DNA of 64,000 nt from Psychrobacter sp. FDAARGOS_221. GTDB lineage: Bacteria > Pseudomonadota > Gammaproteobacteria > Pseudomonadales > Moraxellaceae. The notes beneath the pieces were generated by a model that ran no database searches, was not told the DNA's origin, and saw only the letters and a program-made list of their open reading frames with translations. Shown one piece after another: positions 1-9,330 of this stretch. The position numbers and the translations under genes were made by a program. Location of the stretch: NCBI RefSeq assembly GCF_002313155.2, contig NZ_NWFK02000001.1, forward strand, positions 2,790,001 to 2,854,000. The letters are read 5' to 3'. Positions within the stretch are counted from its first letter, which is position 1. Each line of letters starts with the position of its first letter.

Positions 1-3000
1 TGCGAGAGCTCGTTTACCGCCAGCAATGGCTTGTGTTTTGATGGTGTGAGTAGATTGGGCTTTGTCTTTGGTTACTGACGTTTGCTGTAAAGACGTGATC
101 TTGCCTTCAGCGTTATCAATACGAGACAGCGCCTGACTATTAACAACAGTTTGAGCTTGGTCTTTAGATGCTTGAGTCTGCTTAAACTCATCAAGACTTG
201 CTTTTGTACTGTTAATTTCTTCAGCAATGTCTTCTGGCGCTGGCGTCCAGTCTGTTGCTTTGTTGCCTTTTTCTAGCTTAATAGCACCGACACTGGCGTT
301 GCTAACAAAAGCGGTACCAAAATTATGGTTATATACTTGCAGGTTTACAGCTGCACGAGACTCCAATGTGAATGTATGAGATAGCTTGACAGTATCCCCA
401 TCTACATAATCACTAGGCGCTCTAAAATAACCTATAGTATTTTTCCCATAAATTCTATACACCCTAAACTGACCCTCTGAGCCATTGTTAGCAAAACTAG
501 CCAACAATGAGAACGTATAAGTACCTGGCTCAAGCCAAAATGCTTTTAGCAAGTCCTCTGACGTTTTATTAGAAAATGTGAGTGTTTGAAACTCACCATC
601 TATATTTGGTGTATATTTATATCTTTCAGAAATCAGTAAGTTACGCCCACCAATCTCAATAGCGTCTGCATGAGCTTTAGCTGCTGACTCAGCTGCATCT
701 GCCTTGGCTTTAGCGTCCGCCTTAGCAACAGCTAGTTTAGCATTGGCATCGTCAATAGCCCTTTGCTCTTCAGCACTTACGAGACCGTCAGCGTATGCTT
801 TATCACTAACGCTCTTAGCATTAATTTGAGCGTTAGCGTATTCTTGAGCAGCAGACTTGGCCTCATCTGCCTTAGCTTTGGCATCTGCTTTGGCAGCATT
901 GATTGCTTGCTGTTTAGCTGTATTCGCTGCACTTTGCCATTCACTCTGCAGCCCAGTACGTGCAAGGCTCACTACCTCAGACTTAGAGGCTTTGGTGCTT
1001 TGCAGATTGCTGATACTACTTTCGGCACTATTGATACGAGACAGTGCTTGGCTATTAACCACAGTCTGAGCTTGGTCTTTAGTCGCTTGAGTCTGCTTAA
1101 ACTCATCAAGACTTGCTTTTGTACTGTTAATTTCTTCAGCAATGTCTTCTGGCGCTGGCGTCCAGTCTGTTGCTTTGTTGCCTTTTTCTAGCTTAATAGC
1201 ACCGACACTGGCGTTGCTAACAAAAGCGGTACCAAAATTATGGTTATATACTTGCAGGTTTACAGCTGCACGAGACTCCAATGTGAATGTATGAGATAGC
1301 TTGACAGTATCCCCATCTACATAATCACTAGGCGCTCTAAAATAACCTATAGTATTTTTCCCATAAATTCTATACACCCTAAACTGACCCTCTGAGCCAT
1401 TGTTAGCAAAACTAGCCAACAATGAGAACGTATAAGTACCTGGCTCAAGCCAAAATGCTTTTAGCAAGTCCTCTGACGTTTTATTAGAAAATGTGAGTGT
1501 TTGAAACTCACCATCTATATTTGGTGTATATTTATATCTTTCAGAAATCAGTAAGTTACGCCCACCAATCTCAATAGCGTCTGCATGAGCTTTAGCTGCT
1601 GACTCAGCTGCATCTGCCTTGGCTTTAGCGTCCGCCTTAGCAACAGCTAGTTTAGCATTGGCATCGTCAATAGCCCTTTGCTCTTCAGCACTTACGAGAC
1701 CGTCAGCGTATGCTTTATCACTAACGCTCTTAGCATTAATTTGAGCGTTAGCGTATTCTTGAGCAGCAGACTTGGCCTCATCTGCCTTAGCTTTGGCATC
1801 TGCTTTGGCAGCATTGATTGCTTGCTGTTTAGCTGTATTCGCTGCACTTTGCCATTCACTCTGCAGCCCAGTACGTGCAAGGCTCACTACCTCAGACTTA
1901 GAGGCTTTGGTGCTTTGCAGATTGCTGATACTACTTTCGGCACTATTGATACGAGACAGTGCTTGGCTATTAACCACAGTCTGAGCTTGGTCTTTAGTCG
2001 CTTGAGTCTGTTTAAACTCATCAAGACTGGCTTTTGTGTTGTTGATTTCTTCAGCGACGTCTTCGGGTGCTGGTGTCCAGTCTGTAGCCTTGTTGCCTTT
2101 TTCTAGTTTTACTTTCTGAACAAACACATCTCCTAGACTGTCTATAATTAAGTTGGTATTGCCTTTACTGCTAATGACAAACGAATATGGTAAATACTCA
2201 CTATCAGATTTTAGTGTTACATAACCAGTCCTTGAACCTCCTCCATATCTACATAATATAGAGCCATTGCCCCTGCACCAAACAGTAGCTATCAATGGAG
2301 TGCTAGCAATTACTCCTGTTTGGTAAATATCAGCACCTTTAGTTAACCGCATGGTGCCATCTTTTTCTAATGAAGAACCTGTCGATTGCTTGTACCAAAA
2401 ATTTAAACCTTGATTAAACTCACTATTTCTTAATAAATTCCGACCACCTATCTCAATAGCGTCAATATCATCACGCCACTCGCTTTGTAGTCCGCTGCGT
2501 GCAAGGCTTGCTACTTCGGTCTTGCTGGCCTTTGTAGATTGCAGAGTGTTGATACTGCTTTCAGCAGAGCCAACTCTGCTTACCAACGTTTGACGAGCCT
2601 CAGCCTCAGCATTGTCACCCGCAATACGTGCTGTCCGTTCTACTTCCAAACCAGATGTTAAATTGCCTTGTTTAGCCGTCAATGTTGTTAACTGCTTAGC
2701 TTGAGCATCATTGACAGTCTCAACCGCACTAATTTGCGTGCCAAGCTGTTGAGCTTTAGCAGTCAAAGCGTCTGTTTGCTTTTTGTCTTGTGCTGCCAGT
2801 GCTTTCTGCCGTGCTGTGACTTCAGCTTGTATTGCATCAGCTCGCTTGGTCGCTTCTGCTTGCAATGCTTGAGCACGTTTAGTGGCTTCAGCGGCTACTT
2901 TATTATCAGCGTTAACATTGGCACTGTTAATAGCTTGGGTTTTAGCCGTATTAATATCAGTCTGTAAGCTATTAATTAATGCTTGCGATAACTCAGTTCG

Positions 3001-5364
3001 GGTGATTTTGCCGTTAATGCTTGCGACAATTTGCGATGTGTCACTACTGCACTGACCACTCACAGTTACCCAGTCGCCCATATTGCCCTGGTCATCGATT
3101 AAGCGTAACCAAAAGTAATGTGTTTCCGATAACTTAACGCCATTTTGAATAAATGTATCGGTGGGGTAAGACAAAGTAGCAACTTTGGTTGCAGTCGCTC
3201 TGTTATTGCTTAAGCTACGATATATCTCAATCTTGGCTTTATTAATAACCCTCGTTGGGTTGGTCCAATCCAGCTTAATCGCAAACAGCTCAGATGTTGC
3301 TTTTAGCCCTTTGATGTCATAGTCGATAGACCATGTCTTGATAACTGGCTCAGTCAGTTGCCCGTTTGCTGATTTACCACGGATTTCGGCTTTATACTCA
3401 CCATTCGGTAAGCCTTTAAGTTTAATCTCGGCACTGTCTTGGCTGTAGCTGCGGTATAGCTCTCCGTCTTTATAGATTTTGATCAGATACTCAGTGGTGT
3501 TAGTGCCTTCCCACGCAATTAGTAATTCATCGCCATCTTTAGAGACACGGCCATAGCTAACTTGAGGCGTGTGTTTGGTCGCTGTATCATCTTGTTCAAA
3601 AGTTACACCTTTATCAACGATGGCTTCTTTGTTTTCATCGTGTTGTACGGCACTGATTGTGTAAGTGTCGCCATCTTCTTTAATGCTTAAAGCCCTAAAT
3701 AAACGGGGTTTAACGTCTGTTTTAGCAGCACTAAATACACCTAATTGCTCGATGCCATTTGGGGTATCTGTAAGCGTGATTTTGGTATCATTTACTGATT
3801 GCACAGACACAGTTTTGCTATGGCCGTTAGCATAGTAGCGGATACTGCTGATATCAGTCATTGCACGGTCAACAGTGATTGTATTGCCAGTGACTGACAG
3901 CACACGCCCAGCGATCATATCGCCAGCGTAGTCATTGTCAGCGATTTCAATGATGTCAAACGGCAAATGGCGGATACCTTCACGACCGATCTTAAAATTA
4001 ACCATTTGTTGCTCACGAATTGAGGTTTCAATGAGCCATTTACCGACACGGGCTGCTTGCCCACGGCTAGTACAACCAAAGGCGGTGACTTGTTTAACAT
4101 TGAGTCCATAACGCTTGATTGCATCATCGTTTGCGACGTATTCGGTCTTTGTTGCGTAGTTGTCGGCTTTGTCGTTGTATTTGACATGCACAGCAGTAAA
4201 TATGGTCTTTTGAGCTGCACCAGAGTATGCAAATGCACCGTCCACCACGTTAGCATTAGTGTAAGTGGCAACTGGGTCTTTTTTGGCGTCTTGCAGTGCC
4301 GTCACCATTTGACCATCCCACACAGCAATGCCACGGAACACGCTTGCTAAGTCATCAAGCAGTGCTTTGGCGTCTCGCGGCTCGCTTAGATACGCATTAC
4401 AGGTAAAGCGGGGTTCTTCACCGCCAAAGCCGTCTGGTACAATCTGATCACAGTATTTAGCGATTTGATACAGTGACCATTTATCACAGCCAAAGTCGCC
4501 AAGACGGTCGCCCAAGCCGTAGCGTTTATCAGTCACTAAGTCATAAAACACCCACGCTGGATTATCACTCCAAGCGGTCTTAAATTCACCCGTCCAAATA
4601 CCATCATACGTGCGTTTGATTGGGTCGTAATTGTCAGGTACTTTAATCTGTGTCCATTTGTTTAAATAAGTACGTTTTGGGATTTTGCCGCCAAATTGTG
4701 CAGAATCAATCTCAAGACCGACTACTACAGAATTTGGATAGCTAAATTTAGCATCGATTGACTCAACATAGCTTACCCAATGCGTAGCGTTGCTTGTACT
4801 GTCGCTAGTGCTGTCTGGTGTGTTGCGATGTACGCTGATATTAAATGGTGTATCGGGCAAATCAGTTAAAACAACATCTTGATGATATGCAGACGTAGTT
4901 TTACCTGTTATGGTAACTGGATAGCTTTTATTACCGCATCTGACGGTTAGTGATACAGAGCTACCGACACGGTCGCCATTGTTCTTCATCTCAACTAACG
5001 ACCCCAGCGCCAATGTTACCCTGACGCTATCAACAAGCGGATCTGTGATGGTACGGGTAATTGGCTTATCTGCTTTTACTTCAGCACCGACGGATACGAT
5101 TTTATCCGTGCTATCAAAGCCTGCTAGATAATCCTGATTATGGGTACCAGGTAGTGCAGACACACGGATACCCGTGAAGTTATAACTACCATCTTGGTTT
5201 TGGATTGGCGTATTGTCCAGATAGATGTTTTTAAAAGTCACATCTTGACCTGCCACGCCTTCACATAACAAATCTATGATTTTCAGCTTCTGTGCTGATT
5301 CTAGTGTGTTTGGTTGCTCGATGGGCGTATGTCCGCCGCCGCCACCTTTTCCGCCGCCACCCAT
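1..5364 (-). CDS. Tail tip / host-specificity protein J (partial, runs off left edge)
   Basis: Lambda gpJ-like central tail fibre at the tail tip, which contacts the host receptor. The start ATG (5364-5362) overlaps the stop of the preceding gene I as TAATG. The protein opens with a Gly-rich MGGGGKGGGG segment, then a J-like body with fibronectin-type segments (around residues 600-780), then long Ala/Lys/Gln-rich coiled-coil stretches alternating with modules beginning EIGGRNLL, a motif common in phage fibre carbohydrate-binding-like domains. At least 1788 residues are present, against 1132 for lambda J, and no stop is reached. Most of the extra length comes from a perfect 305-residue tandem duplication near residues 1119-1731 and one diverged copy before it. 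It is last in the run M, unknown, L, K, I, J. Confidence 0.92.
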   Translation of the reverse strand, partial: MGGGGKGGGGGHTPIEQPNTLESAQKLKIIDLLCEGVAGQDVTFKNIYLDNTPIQNQDGSYNFTGIRVSALPGTHNQDYLAGFDSTDKIVSVGAEVKADKPITRTITDPLVDSVRVTLALGSLVEMKNNGDRVGSSVSLTVRCGNKSYPVTITGKTTSAYHQDVVLTDLPDTPFNISVHRNTPDSTSDSTSNATHWVSYVESIDAKFSYPNSVVVGLEIDSAQFGGKIPKRTYLNKWTQIKVPDNYDPIKRTYDGIWTGEFKTAWSDNPAWVFYDLVTDKRYGLGDRLGDFGCDKWSLYQIAKYCDQIVPDGFGGEEPRFTCNAYLSEPRDAKALLDDLASVFRGIAVWDGQMVTALQDAKKDPVATYTNANVVDGAFAYSGAAQKTIFTAVHVKYNDKADNYATKTEYVANDDAIKRYGLNVKQVTAFGCTSRGQAARVGKWLIETSIREQQMVNFKIGREGIRHLPFDIIEIADNDYAGDMIAGRVLSVTGNTITVDRAMTDISSIRYYANGHSKTVSVQSVNDTKITLTDTPNGIEQLGVFSAAKTDVKPRLFRALSIKEDGDTYTISAVQHDENKEAIVDKGVTFEQDDTATKHTPQVSYGRVSKDGDELLIAWEGTNTTEYLIKIYKDGELYRSYSQDSAEIKLKGLPNGEYKAEIRGKSANGQLTEPVIKTWSIDYDIKGLKATSELFAIKLDWTNPTRVINKAKIEIYRSLSNNRATATKVATLSYPTDTFIQNGVKLSETHYFWLRLIDDQGNMGDWVTVSGQCSSDTSQIVASINGKITRTELSQALINSLQTDINTAKTQAINSANVNADNKVAAEATKRAQALQAEATKRADAIQAEVTARQKALAAQDKKQTDALTAKAQQLGTQISAVETVNDAQAKQLTTLTAKQGNLTSGLEVERTARIAGDNAEAEARQTLVSRVGSAESSINTLQSTKASKTEVASLARSGLQSEWRDDIDAIEIGGRNLLRNSEFNQGLNFWYKQSTGSSLEKDGTMRLTKGADIYQTGVIASTPLIATVWCRGNGSILCRYGGGSRTGYVTLKSDSEYLPYSFVISSKGNTNLIIDSLGDVFVQKVKLEKGNKATDWTPAPEDVAEEINNTKASLDEFKQTQATKDQAQTVVNSQALSRINSAESSISNLQSTKASKSEVVSLARTGLQSEWQSAANTAKQQAINAAKADAKAKADEAKSAAQEYANAQINAKSVSDKAYADGLVSAEEQRAIDDANAKLAVAKADAKAKADAAESAAKAHADAIEIGGRNLLISERYKYTPNIDGEFQTLTFSNKTSEDLLKAFWLEPGTYTFSLLASFANNGSEGQFRVYRIYGKNTIGYFRAPSDYVDGDTVKLSHTFTLESRAAVNLQVYNHNFGTAFVSNASVGAIKLEKGNKATDWTPAPEDIAEEINSTKASLDEFKQTQATKDQAQTVVNSQALSRINSAESSISNLQSTKASKSEVVSLARTGLQSEWQSAANTAKQQAINAAKADAKAKADEAKSAAQEYANAQINAKSVSDKAYADGLVSAEEQRAIDDANAKLAVAKADAKAKADAAESAAKAHADAIEIGGRNLLISERYKYTPNIDGEFQTLTFSNKTSEDLLKAFWLEPGTYTFSLLASFANNGSEGQFRVYRIYGKNTIGYFRAPSDYVDGDTVKLSHTFTLESRAAVNLQVYNHNFGTAFVSNASVGAIKLEKGNKATDWTPAPEDIAEEINSTKASLDEFKQTQASKDQAQTVVNSQALSRIDNAEGKITSLQQTSVTKDKAQSTHTIKTQAIAGGKRALA
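170..2010. repeat. 915-bp perfect tandem duplication inside the tail-tip gene
   Basis: Bases 170-1095 recur at 1085-2010 with period 915. I saw no mismatch where I compared the two copies; differences begin just outside (168-169 versus 1083-1084, and 1096 versus 2011). The period is 305 codons, so the reading frame is kept. Each unit encodes a coiled-coil segment plus one EIGGRNLL module. A diverged relative of the module lies at about 2110-2530, which suggests an older expansion by the same route. Confidence 0.95.
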
Positions 5365-6074
5365 TAATCTACCCTCACTATATAGTTAACTGCTCTCACA
5401 GAGTCATCATCTGCATCTAAGTTATAGTTATCAAACGCTGTTGGCACATGATAATCACGAGTTTGCACTAGCTGTGCCGCATCTTTTGCAACAACATCAC
5501 CGCTCACTTTATAGCTCTCAATCGATTGTGAGATGACTTTACTGCCAATCATTATTTCGCCATATGCGACTGGCACACATGAGCCTTGAGCAGTATTATT
5601 ACCTAGGCTACTAAACGATGATGAGCGTGATTTATTGGTATTACTCGTATCGCCAAAGCTGGGCTGCTTTGTCAGCATCTGGGCGACACCGCCCAATACC
5701 ATGCCAATACCAGCAGTTAATAGCCCTGTCGATAAGGCACCCCATGCTGCAATCGATGCACCACCTGTGAAAAAGGCCGCACCAATCATTGCCGTGCCTA
5801 AGATAATCTGACCAAACTTACCGGCCCCCGCAATTTCTGGTACAACATGGATCACATCGTTATCCGTTAAATCACGGCTAAAGTCAGTGCCTATCGTATT
5901 ATCTGTCACATCTTTGCGAGCAACACGCACAAAATAACCGCCCTCGCTAATACGCCTTTGCAGCCCGTCTATTTGAGTAAATAAAGCACGCATGGCTTCA
6001 CCCGCTGTTTTAACCTTTAAGTCAAAGCGGGTGCCAAAATCAGTCAAGTCGCCATATAGTCTTACGATTGCCAT
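5364..6074 (-). CDS. Tail assembly protein I (lambda gpI-like)
   Basis: Protein of 236 residues resembling lambda gpI, needed to build the tail tip complex. The N-terminal third (MAIVRLYGDLTDFG) looks like the ubiquitin-like fold of this family. Residues about 95-145 form a Gly/Ala-rich hydrophobic stretch (GQIILGTAMIGAAFFTGG) typical of gpI, followed by a Ser/Asn-rich linker and a C-terminal segment containing the VPVAYGEIMIGS motif. Its start codon touches the end of gene K at 6074 and its stop overlaps the start of J, so K, I and J are translationally coupled. This order is the lambda order. Confidence 0.9.
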   Translation of the reverse strand: MAIVRLYGDLTDFGTRFDLKVKTAGEAMRALFTQIDGLQRRISEGGYFVRVARKDVTDNTIGTDFSRDLTDNDVIHVVPEIAGAGKFGQIILGTAMIGAAFFTGGASIAAWGALSTGLLTAGIGMVLGGVAQMLTKQPSFGDTSNTNKSRSSSFSSLGNNTAQGSCVPVAYGEIMIGSKVISQSIESYKVSGDVVAKDAAQLVQTRDYHVPTAFDNYNLDADDDSVRAVNYIVRVD

Positions 6075-6784
6075 TATCTTGTTGCCTCTAAATCATTGAG
6101 TATTGCCGTCATCATGTCTGGTTGCCAGTCTTTATGACGCCATACGCTGTGCATCTGCTTGTGCCAGACGTCACAAAACCCCTCACGCCGTGATAGTCCG
6201 CCGTATGGGTGGTGTAGTACTTGCTCATTACCCAGATAGATGCTTGCGTGGTTTGCGTTGCCACGGATTGACGTTAAGATGACATCACCAGCTTGCATCT
6301 CAGCCAATTCAACTTGGTAAAATCCAGTACGTGGAAAGTTAACAATAAAAGCGTTATCCGCTATTTCTTGGGCTTCGCCTTTGCGTTTATAAGCCATTAG
6401 CTCAATACCGCACAGAATATAAGCATCTTCAACAAGCGAGTAACAATCATGTTTGCCATATTCAAAGATGCGACCACGTAACAGAGGGGAGTAACGATAT
6501 TTGATTAACTCCCAGTTATCAGAGCCATTAACAGCAATCCACCAATCACAGCGCATCTTATGCTGGGCTTTACGGTCTGCATCGCTCAAATAACGCTGAC
6601 CTTGCGGGTGCGAATGCACGACTACATCAGCAGGCTGCCACTCATCGTGACTAATCCTAAAGGTCTCTATGGGTTTGTCTGCGACGTTGTCACATGGGAT
6701 ATAAACAGCGTCAACAATAAGACCACAGCACTCATTGGGCAGGGCTTGCTTTGCATGGTCAATTATTTGCTGCTCTAACGTCAT
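6074..6784 (-). CDS. Tail tip protein K (JAMM peptidase-like plus NlpC/P60 domain)
   Basis: Lambda gpK-like protein of 236 residues with two putative peptidase domains. Residues 1-110 carry the JAB1/MPN metalloprotease signature: an early Glu (NECCGLI) and HSHPQG followed by S-x2-D (LSDADR). Residues 125-236 form an NlpC/P60 domain with the catalytic Cys in GKHDCYSLVEDAY and His in NANHASIYLGN. Members act at the tail tip and are thought to process tail components or cut peptidoglycan during entry. It overlaps L by four bases (start 6784 inside the L stop) and abuts I. Confidence 0.92.
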   Translation of the reverse strand: MTLEQQIIDHAKQALPNECCGLIVDAVYIPCDNVADKPIETFRISHDEWQPADVVVHSHPQGQRYLSDADRKAQHKMRCDWWIAVNGSDNWELIKYRYSPLLRGRIFEYGKHDCYSLVEDAYILCGIELMAYKRKGEAQEIADNAFIVNFPRTGFYQVELAEMQAGDVILTSIRGNANHASIYLGNEQVLHHPYGGLSRREGFCDVWHKQMHSVWRHKDWQPDMMTAILNDLEATR

Positions 6785-7482
6785 AACTTATCGACTCCAA
6801 CAAAGCCACCAAACGGCAGTACCGCTTTACGGCCAAACCTTGCACGGCAACCTTGTAGACACTTACTGCATTTGTCTTTATCAGGGTCATTGGTAGGCTG
6901 ATCAAACTCATCAGCGACAGGATGACCCGTATAACCACAGCCATCGCCACGATACGTCCAGCCACACGTATTGGCGACAATGATACGGCGTGGCAACATA
7001 GCGCCGTCAGTTTCGCTAGGTACTGCCAACTCAAAGGTGGCTGATTGATTATTTAACGCTGAATAACGCTCAATGACATAGCGAGACACTAATTGTTGAT
7101 TAGGATCAGCGTTTGGGTTGCCGTTGGCAAAATTAGCTGCGTCTAAATGCTGGGCATAGACTTGACGTCTTGTAACCACTGCACCAACACCACCTTGGTA
7201 ATCTTCAACGACAGCAGTTACCAAGCCATATAGATTAGACAGCGTGACATTAGGGCGATTGCTTGCACCCGTATTTTTAAGCTCAAATCCGTCAGCAGTG
7301 ATGGGATATGGCAGATAAGTGACGCCTTGCCAGACGATCGGCTGACCAAGCTCATTGGTCTGATTGCAAAAGTGATAGACGTCGCCACCAAACTTGGTAA
7401 AGTCGATATCAAACAGCTCAAGCAGTACGTCTTGCTCAAGCTGAGTGATTGCTTTATTTTGCTCTGGTGTTAACTCTCTCAT
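6781..7482 (-). CDS. Minor tail protein L
   Basis: Lambda gpL-like tail tip protein of 233 residues. It has the long N-terminal domain typical of L (ELFDIDFTKFGG, then YLPYPITADGFEL) and the C-terminal Cys cluster: CGWTYRGDGCGYTG followed by CSKCLQGCRARFG. In lambda gpL this region binds an iron-sulfur cluster, and four of the Cys here are the likely ligands. The start overlaps the end of the small upstream gene by four bases and the stop overlaps the K start, which fits one translationally coupled tail-tip operon. Confidence 0.92.
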   Translation of the reverse strand: MRELTPEQNKAITQLEQDVLLELFDIDFTKFGGDVYHFCNQTNELGQPIVWQGVTYLPYPITADGFELKNTGASNRPNVTLSNLYGLVTAVVEDYQGGVGAVVTRRQVYAQHLDAANFANGNPNADPNQQLVSRYVIERYSALNNQSATFELAVPSETDGAMLPRRIIVANTCGWTYRGDGCGYTGHPVADEFDQPTNDPDKDKCSKCLQGCRARFGRKAVLPFGGFVGVDKL

Positions 7483-7829
7483 GCTTCTGTGTCTACTTGC
7501 TCAGCATCAGACTCAAAGCCAAGTTCAATGCTTAAAACATCATCTACAAAGGTCAGCACAAATGCATTGACGTTTTTATTTTGATAAGAAAAAGTCTTAA
7601 TTTGTTGATCAGCCCATGCAGTAATTTCAGCTTGTAGTTTCGAGAAACGACCAGGACGCACATTATTTTCACTGGTCGTAACTAAAAAATCTTTGTATTC
7701 GTTATCAAAATCAATACTGACTTGAGCTGTATCTTCTTTATCCCAAGCTTCTTTCGCATAATGAAAGCTCATCAAGACTGATAGTTCGTCAAGAGTGACC
7801 GTTTTAGTTGTGTTTGTAGATTCGCTCAT
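7479..7829 (-). CDS. Uncharacterised acidic protein between M and L
   Basis: Protein of 116 residues, acidic, with no signal peptide or membrane segment. The N-terminus is Thr-rich (SESTNTTKTVTLDEL). A predicted mixed alpha/beta core follows (SFHYAKEAWDKEDTAQVSIDFDNEY), and it ends in an acidic tail. I do not recognise the family. It lies exactly between the M and L homologues, overlaps L by four bases, and is 39 bases after M, so it is in the tail-tip operon. Lambda has no gene at this place. A tail-tip accessory or chaperone role is inference from position only. Confidence 0.75.
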   Translation of the reverse strand: MSESTNTTKTVTLDELSVLMSFHYAKEAWDKEDTAQVSIDFDNEYKDFLVTTSENNVRPGRFSKLQAEITAWADQQIKTFSYQNKNVNAFVLTFVDDVLSIELGFESDAEQVDTEA

Positions 7830-7868
7830 AGTTTGCTCCGTTTGGATTGGTTGGGGGTGTGATTGTTA

Positions 7869-8198
7869 TTACGCTAGTACTTGTTGCATCGTCCAATTCA
7901 GCGTCCATTTACTGCCACCCTGTGGGCTGCGTGATATATCTTTGGCTATGTATTTACGCAAAGGCTCATCACTTGTGACACGCCATAAAAACGGCGTTAC
8001 TGTGTGTGCATCAAGGAAGGCTTTGATCTCATCAATAGTGGCTTTATTGCCAACTTTGCTTGCTTGCCAATGCTCTAAACGTGGTGCAAGACCTTTGGGC
8101 TGACGCTGGGCATAGCCGTCACCAAATTGCACAATCACAACATCGTTGTCAGTGCTGCCTGCCGCTTGTATGCCAATGTCATAAGTAAATGTTTTCAT
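7869..8198 (-). CDS. Minor tail protein M
   Basis: Lambda gpM-like minor tail protein of 109 residues, part of the tail tip. It shows the family pattern of an N-terminal strand (TFTYDIGIQAAG), the VVIVQFGDGYAQRQPKG loop with the conserved FGDGY, and a middle section TPFLWRVTSDEP. It is the first gene of the tail-tip unit M, unknown, L, K, I, J. A late-promoter-like motif ends 32 bases before its start. Confidence 0.88.
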   Translation of the reverse strand: MKTFTYDIGIQAAGSTDNDVVIVQFGDGYAQRQPKGLAPRLEHWQASKVGNKATIDEIKAFLDAHTVTPFLWRVTSDEPLRKYIAKDISRSPQGGSKWTLNWTMQQVLA

Positions 8199-8230
8199 AT
8201 ACTTAGATTAGCAGGGCGTGAGTTATGCGG

Positions 8231-8252
8231 TTATTAATGTGGTTTACTGATT
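8231..8252 (-). promoter_or_regulatory. Late-promoter-like motif, copy 1 (tail-tip operon)
   Basis: On the minus strand it reads AATCAGTAAA, then CCAC, then ATTAATAA, 32 bases before gene M. Near-identical motifs precede com, the tape measure, the protease and the endolysin. It lies just after the terminator of the methyltransferase unit, the expected place for a new late transcript. Activation by the Mor/C protein is inference. Confidence 0.6.
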
Positions 8253-8262
8253 TTTAGGCATT

Positions 8263-8293
8263 AAAAAAGCCCTTGATAGTTATATCAAGGGCT
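8263..8293 (-). terminator. Intrinsic terminator after the adenine methyltransferase
   Basis: Perfect 11-bp stem (AGCCCTTGATA with its complement, loop 8279-8282). On the minus strand it is followed by six T. It closes the com-methyltransferase unit directly before the late motif for the tail-tip operon. Confidence 0.88.
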
Positions 8294-8317
8294 AGAATCA
8301 ATGACCTGAGTCATTCA

Positions 8318-9196
8318 TCAAAACTTATAAATCATATTATCAACATAGCGGGCTTTATTATTAATATTCGATGTTTGACTAATTACATCATAGTTGCCCA
8401 GCTTATCCCATGCCTTTGCATCAAACTCTTTTATATAGTCTAAATAACTTAACAATTCGCTGCGTGTGCTACTGAACATAATATATGGAGGGCTAGTTAA
8501 GTTCATAAGTTTTAAAAATTGCACCATGCCAAAGTATTCGTCAAGTGCATATGCCCCTTGTTTAGTGCTGACATAAGGTGGGTCTAATATAAACAGTGTC
8601 TTATCGCTATCTTGATGCTTTGGCATTAGTGATTCAAATGATTCGCAAGTTATCTCAATACCATCAAAATAGCCATCAGCACCTTGATATTGAGTGCGTC
8701 TAATAGTGTTATACATCGTATGTTGCCACAACTCATCCAGCGTGCTGACTTGCTTACCGCTAAACAACAACCAAGTGCTCAATGTCTGCAAATCTACAAA
8801 CCCATTAAAGCTAGTAACTACAGCTTTGATCCTTGCTTTTACTTCTACAGATAGCTTTTTGCCTCGTTGTGAGTCTTTAAGCACCTCTGTTAAAAGTATA
8901 AGCAGCCTATTAGTATCTGCTATATTCCTCAATCTACTGCTGTAATCATCAAAGTCGTTATAGATAACATGAGCTTTGGGCAATAGATGCTTAGCATTAT
9001 TTGCTAATAAACCACTACCGCCAAAGACATCAATAATCGTCCAGCCTTCACCGCCATCACTAATGTGTTCAGTAATGACTTGACGAAAGGCTTTTAAAAA
9101 ATTACGTTTTTGACCGACAAACGGAGTTGGTGCTTTGTTGTATAGCTTGGGTATTTGATTGTCCACGAGTCTTAACCTGAATAGTATGAGACTCAT
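8318..9196 (-). CDS. Phage DNA adenine methyltransferase (Dam/D12 class)
   Basis: N6-adenine DNA methyltransferase of the D12 class, 292 residues. Visible motifs are PFVGQKR near residue 26 (the PFxGxK signature), FGGSGLL near residue 59 (motif I, AdoMet binding) and DPPY near residue 206 (catalytic motif IV). Its start lies inside com, overlapping by 95 bases, as mom lies inside com in Mu, so it probably takes the place of Mom in protecting phage DNA from restriction. The target sequence cannot be read from the protein. Translation may depend on Com, by analogy with Mu. An intrinsic terminator follows. Confidence 0.9.
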   Translation of the reverse strand: MSLILFRLRLVDNQIPKLYNKAPTPFVGQKRNFLKAFRQVITEHISDGGEGWTIIDVFGGSGLLANNAKHLLPKAHVIYNDFDDYSSRLRNIADTNRLLILLTEVLKDSQRGKKLSVEVKARIKAVVTSFNGFVDLQTLSTWLLFSGKQVSTLDELWQHTMYNTIRRTQYQGADGYFDGIEITCESFESLMPKHQDSDKTLFILDPPYVSTKQGAYALDEYFGMVQFLKLMNLTSPPYIMFSSTRSELLSYLDYIKEFDAKAWDKLGNYDVISQTSNINNKARYVDNMIYKF

Positions 9197-9326
9197 GGTC
9201 TTCTTGTAAGGCGTTCCTGACGCTCAGTTTATTTAAGAGTTTACAACGAGGGCATTTGATTTCTAACTGTTGATATCTTGCTTTGGCTAAAAGCTTATTA
9301 CATGATTTGCATCTAATTGATTGCAT
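9102..9326 (-). CDS. com: Com-like zinc-finger translational activator
   Basis: Protein of 74 residues related to Mu Com, a small zinc-binding RNA-binding protein that opens the mom mRNA for translation. The N-terminus MQSIRCKSCNKLLAKA with a later CPRC gives the CxxC and CxxC pairs that bind zinc; the C-terminal half is polar. The ATG at 9326 is chosen over upstream codons because the conserved SIRCKSCNKLL starts there and GGTGGTG lies just before it. Its 3' end overlaps the methyltransferase start. The Shine-Dalgarno is inside a hairpin arm (9331-9412). Confidence 0.9.
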   Translation of the reverse strand: MQSIRCKSCNKLLAKARYQQLEIKCPRCKLLNKLSVRNALQEDHESHTIQVKTRGQSNTQAIQQSTNSVCRSKT

Positions 9327-9330
9327 AATT

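Noticed and set aside
763..2106. Two identical + strand frames of 142 codons at 763 and 1678
   Set aside because: They are antisense shadows of the duplicated tail-tip modules; no ribosome site, and the minus frame is clearly coding.
1..5364. Diversity-generating retroelement acting on the tail-tip gene
   Set aside because: No reverse transcriptase and no template repeat with adenine-biased differences; the copies are perfect duplicates.
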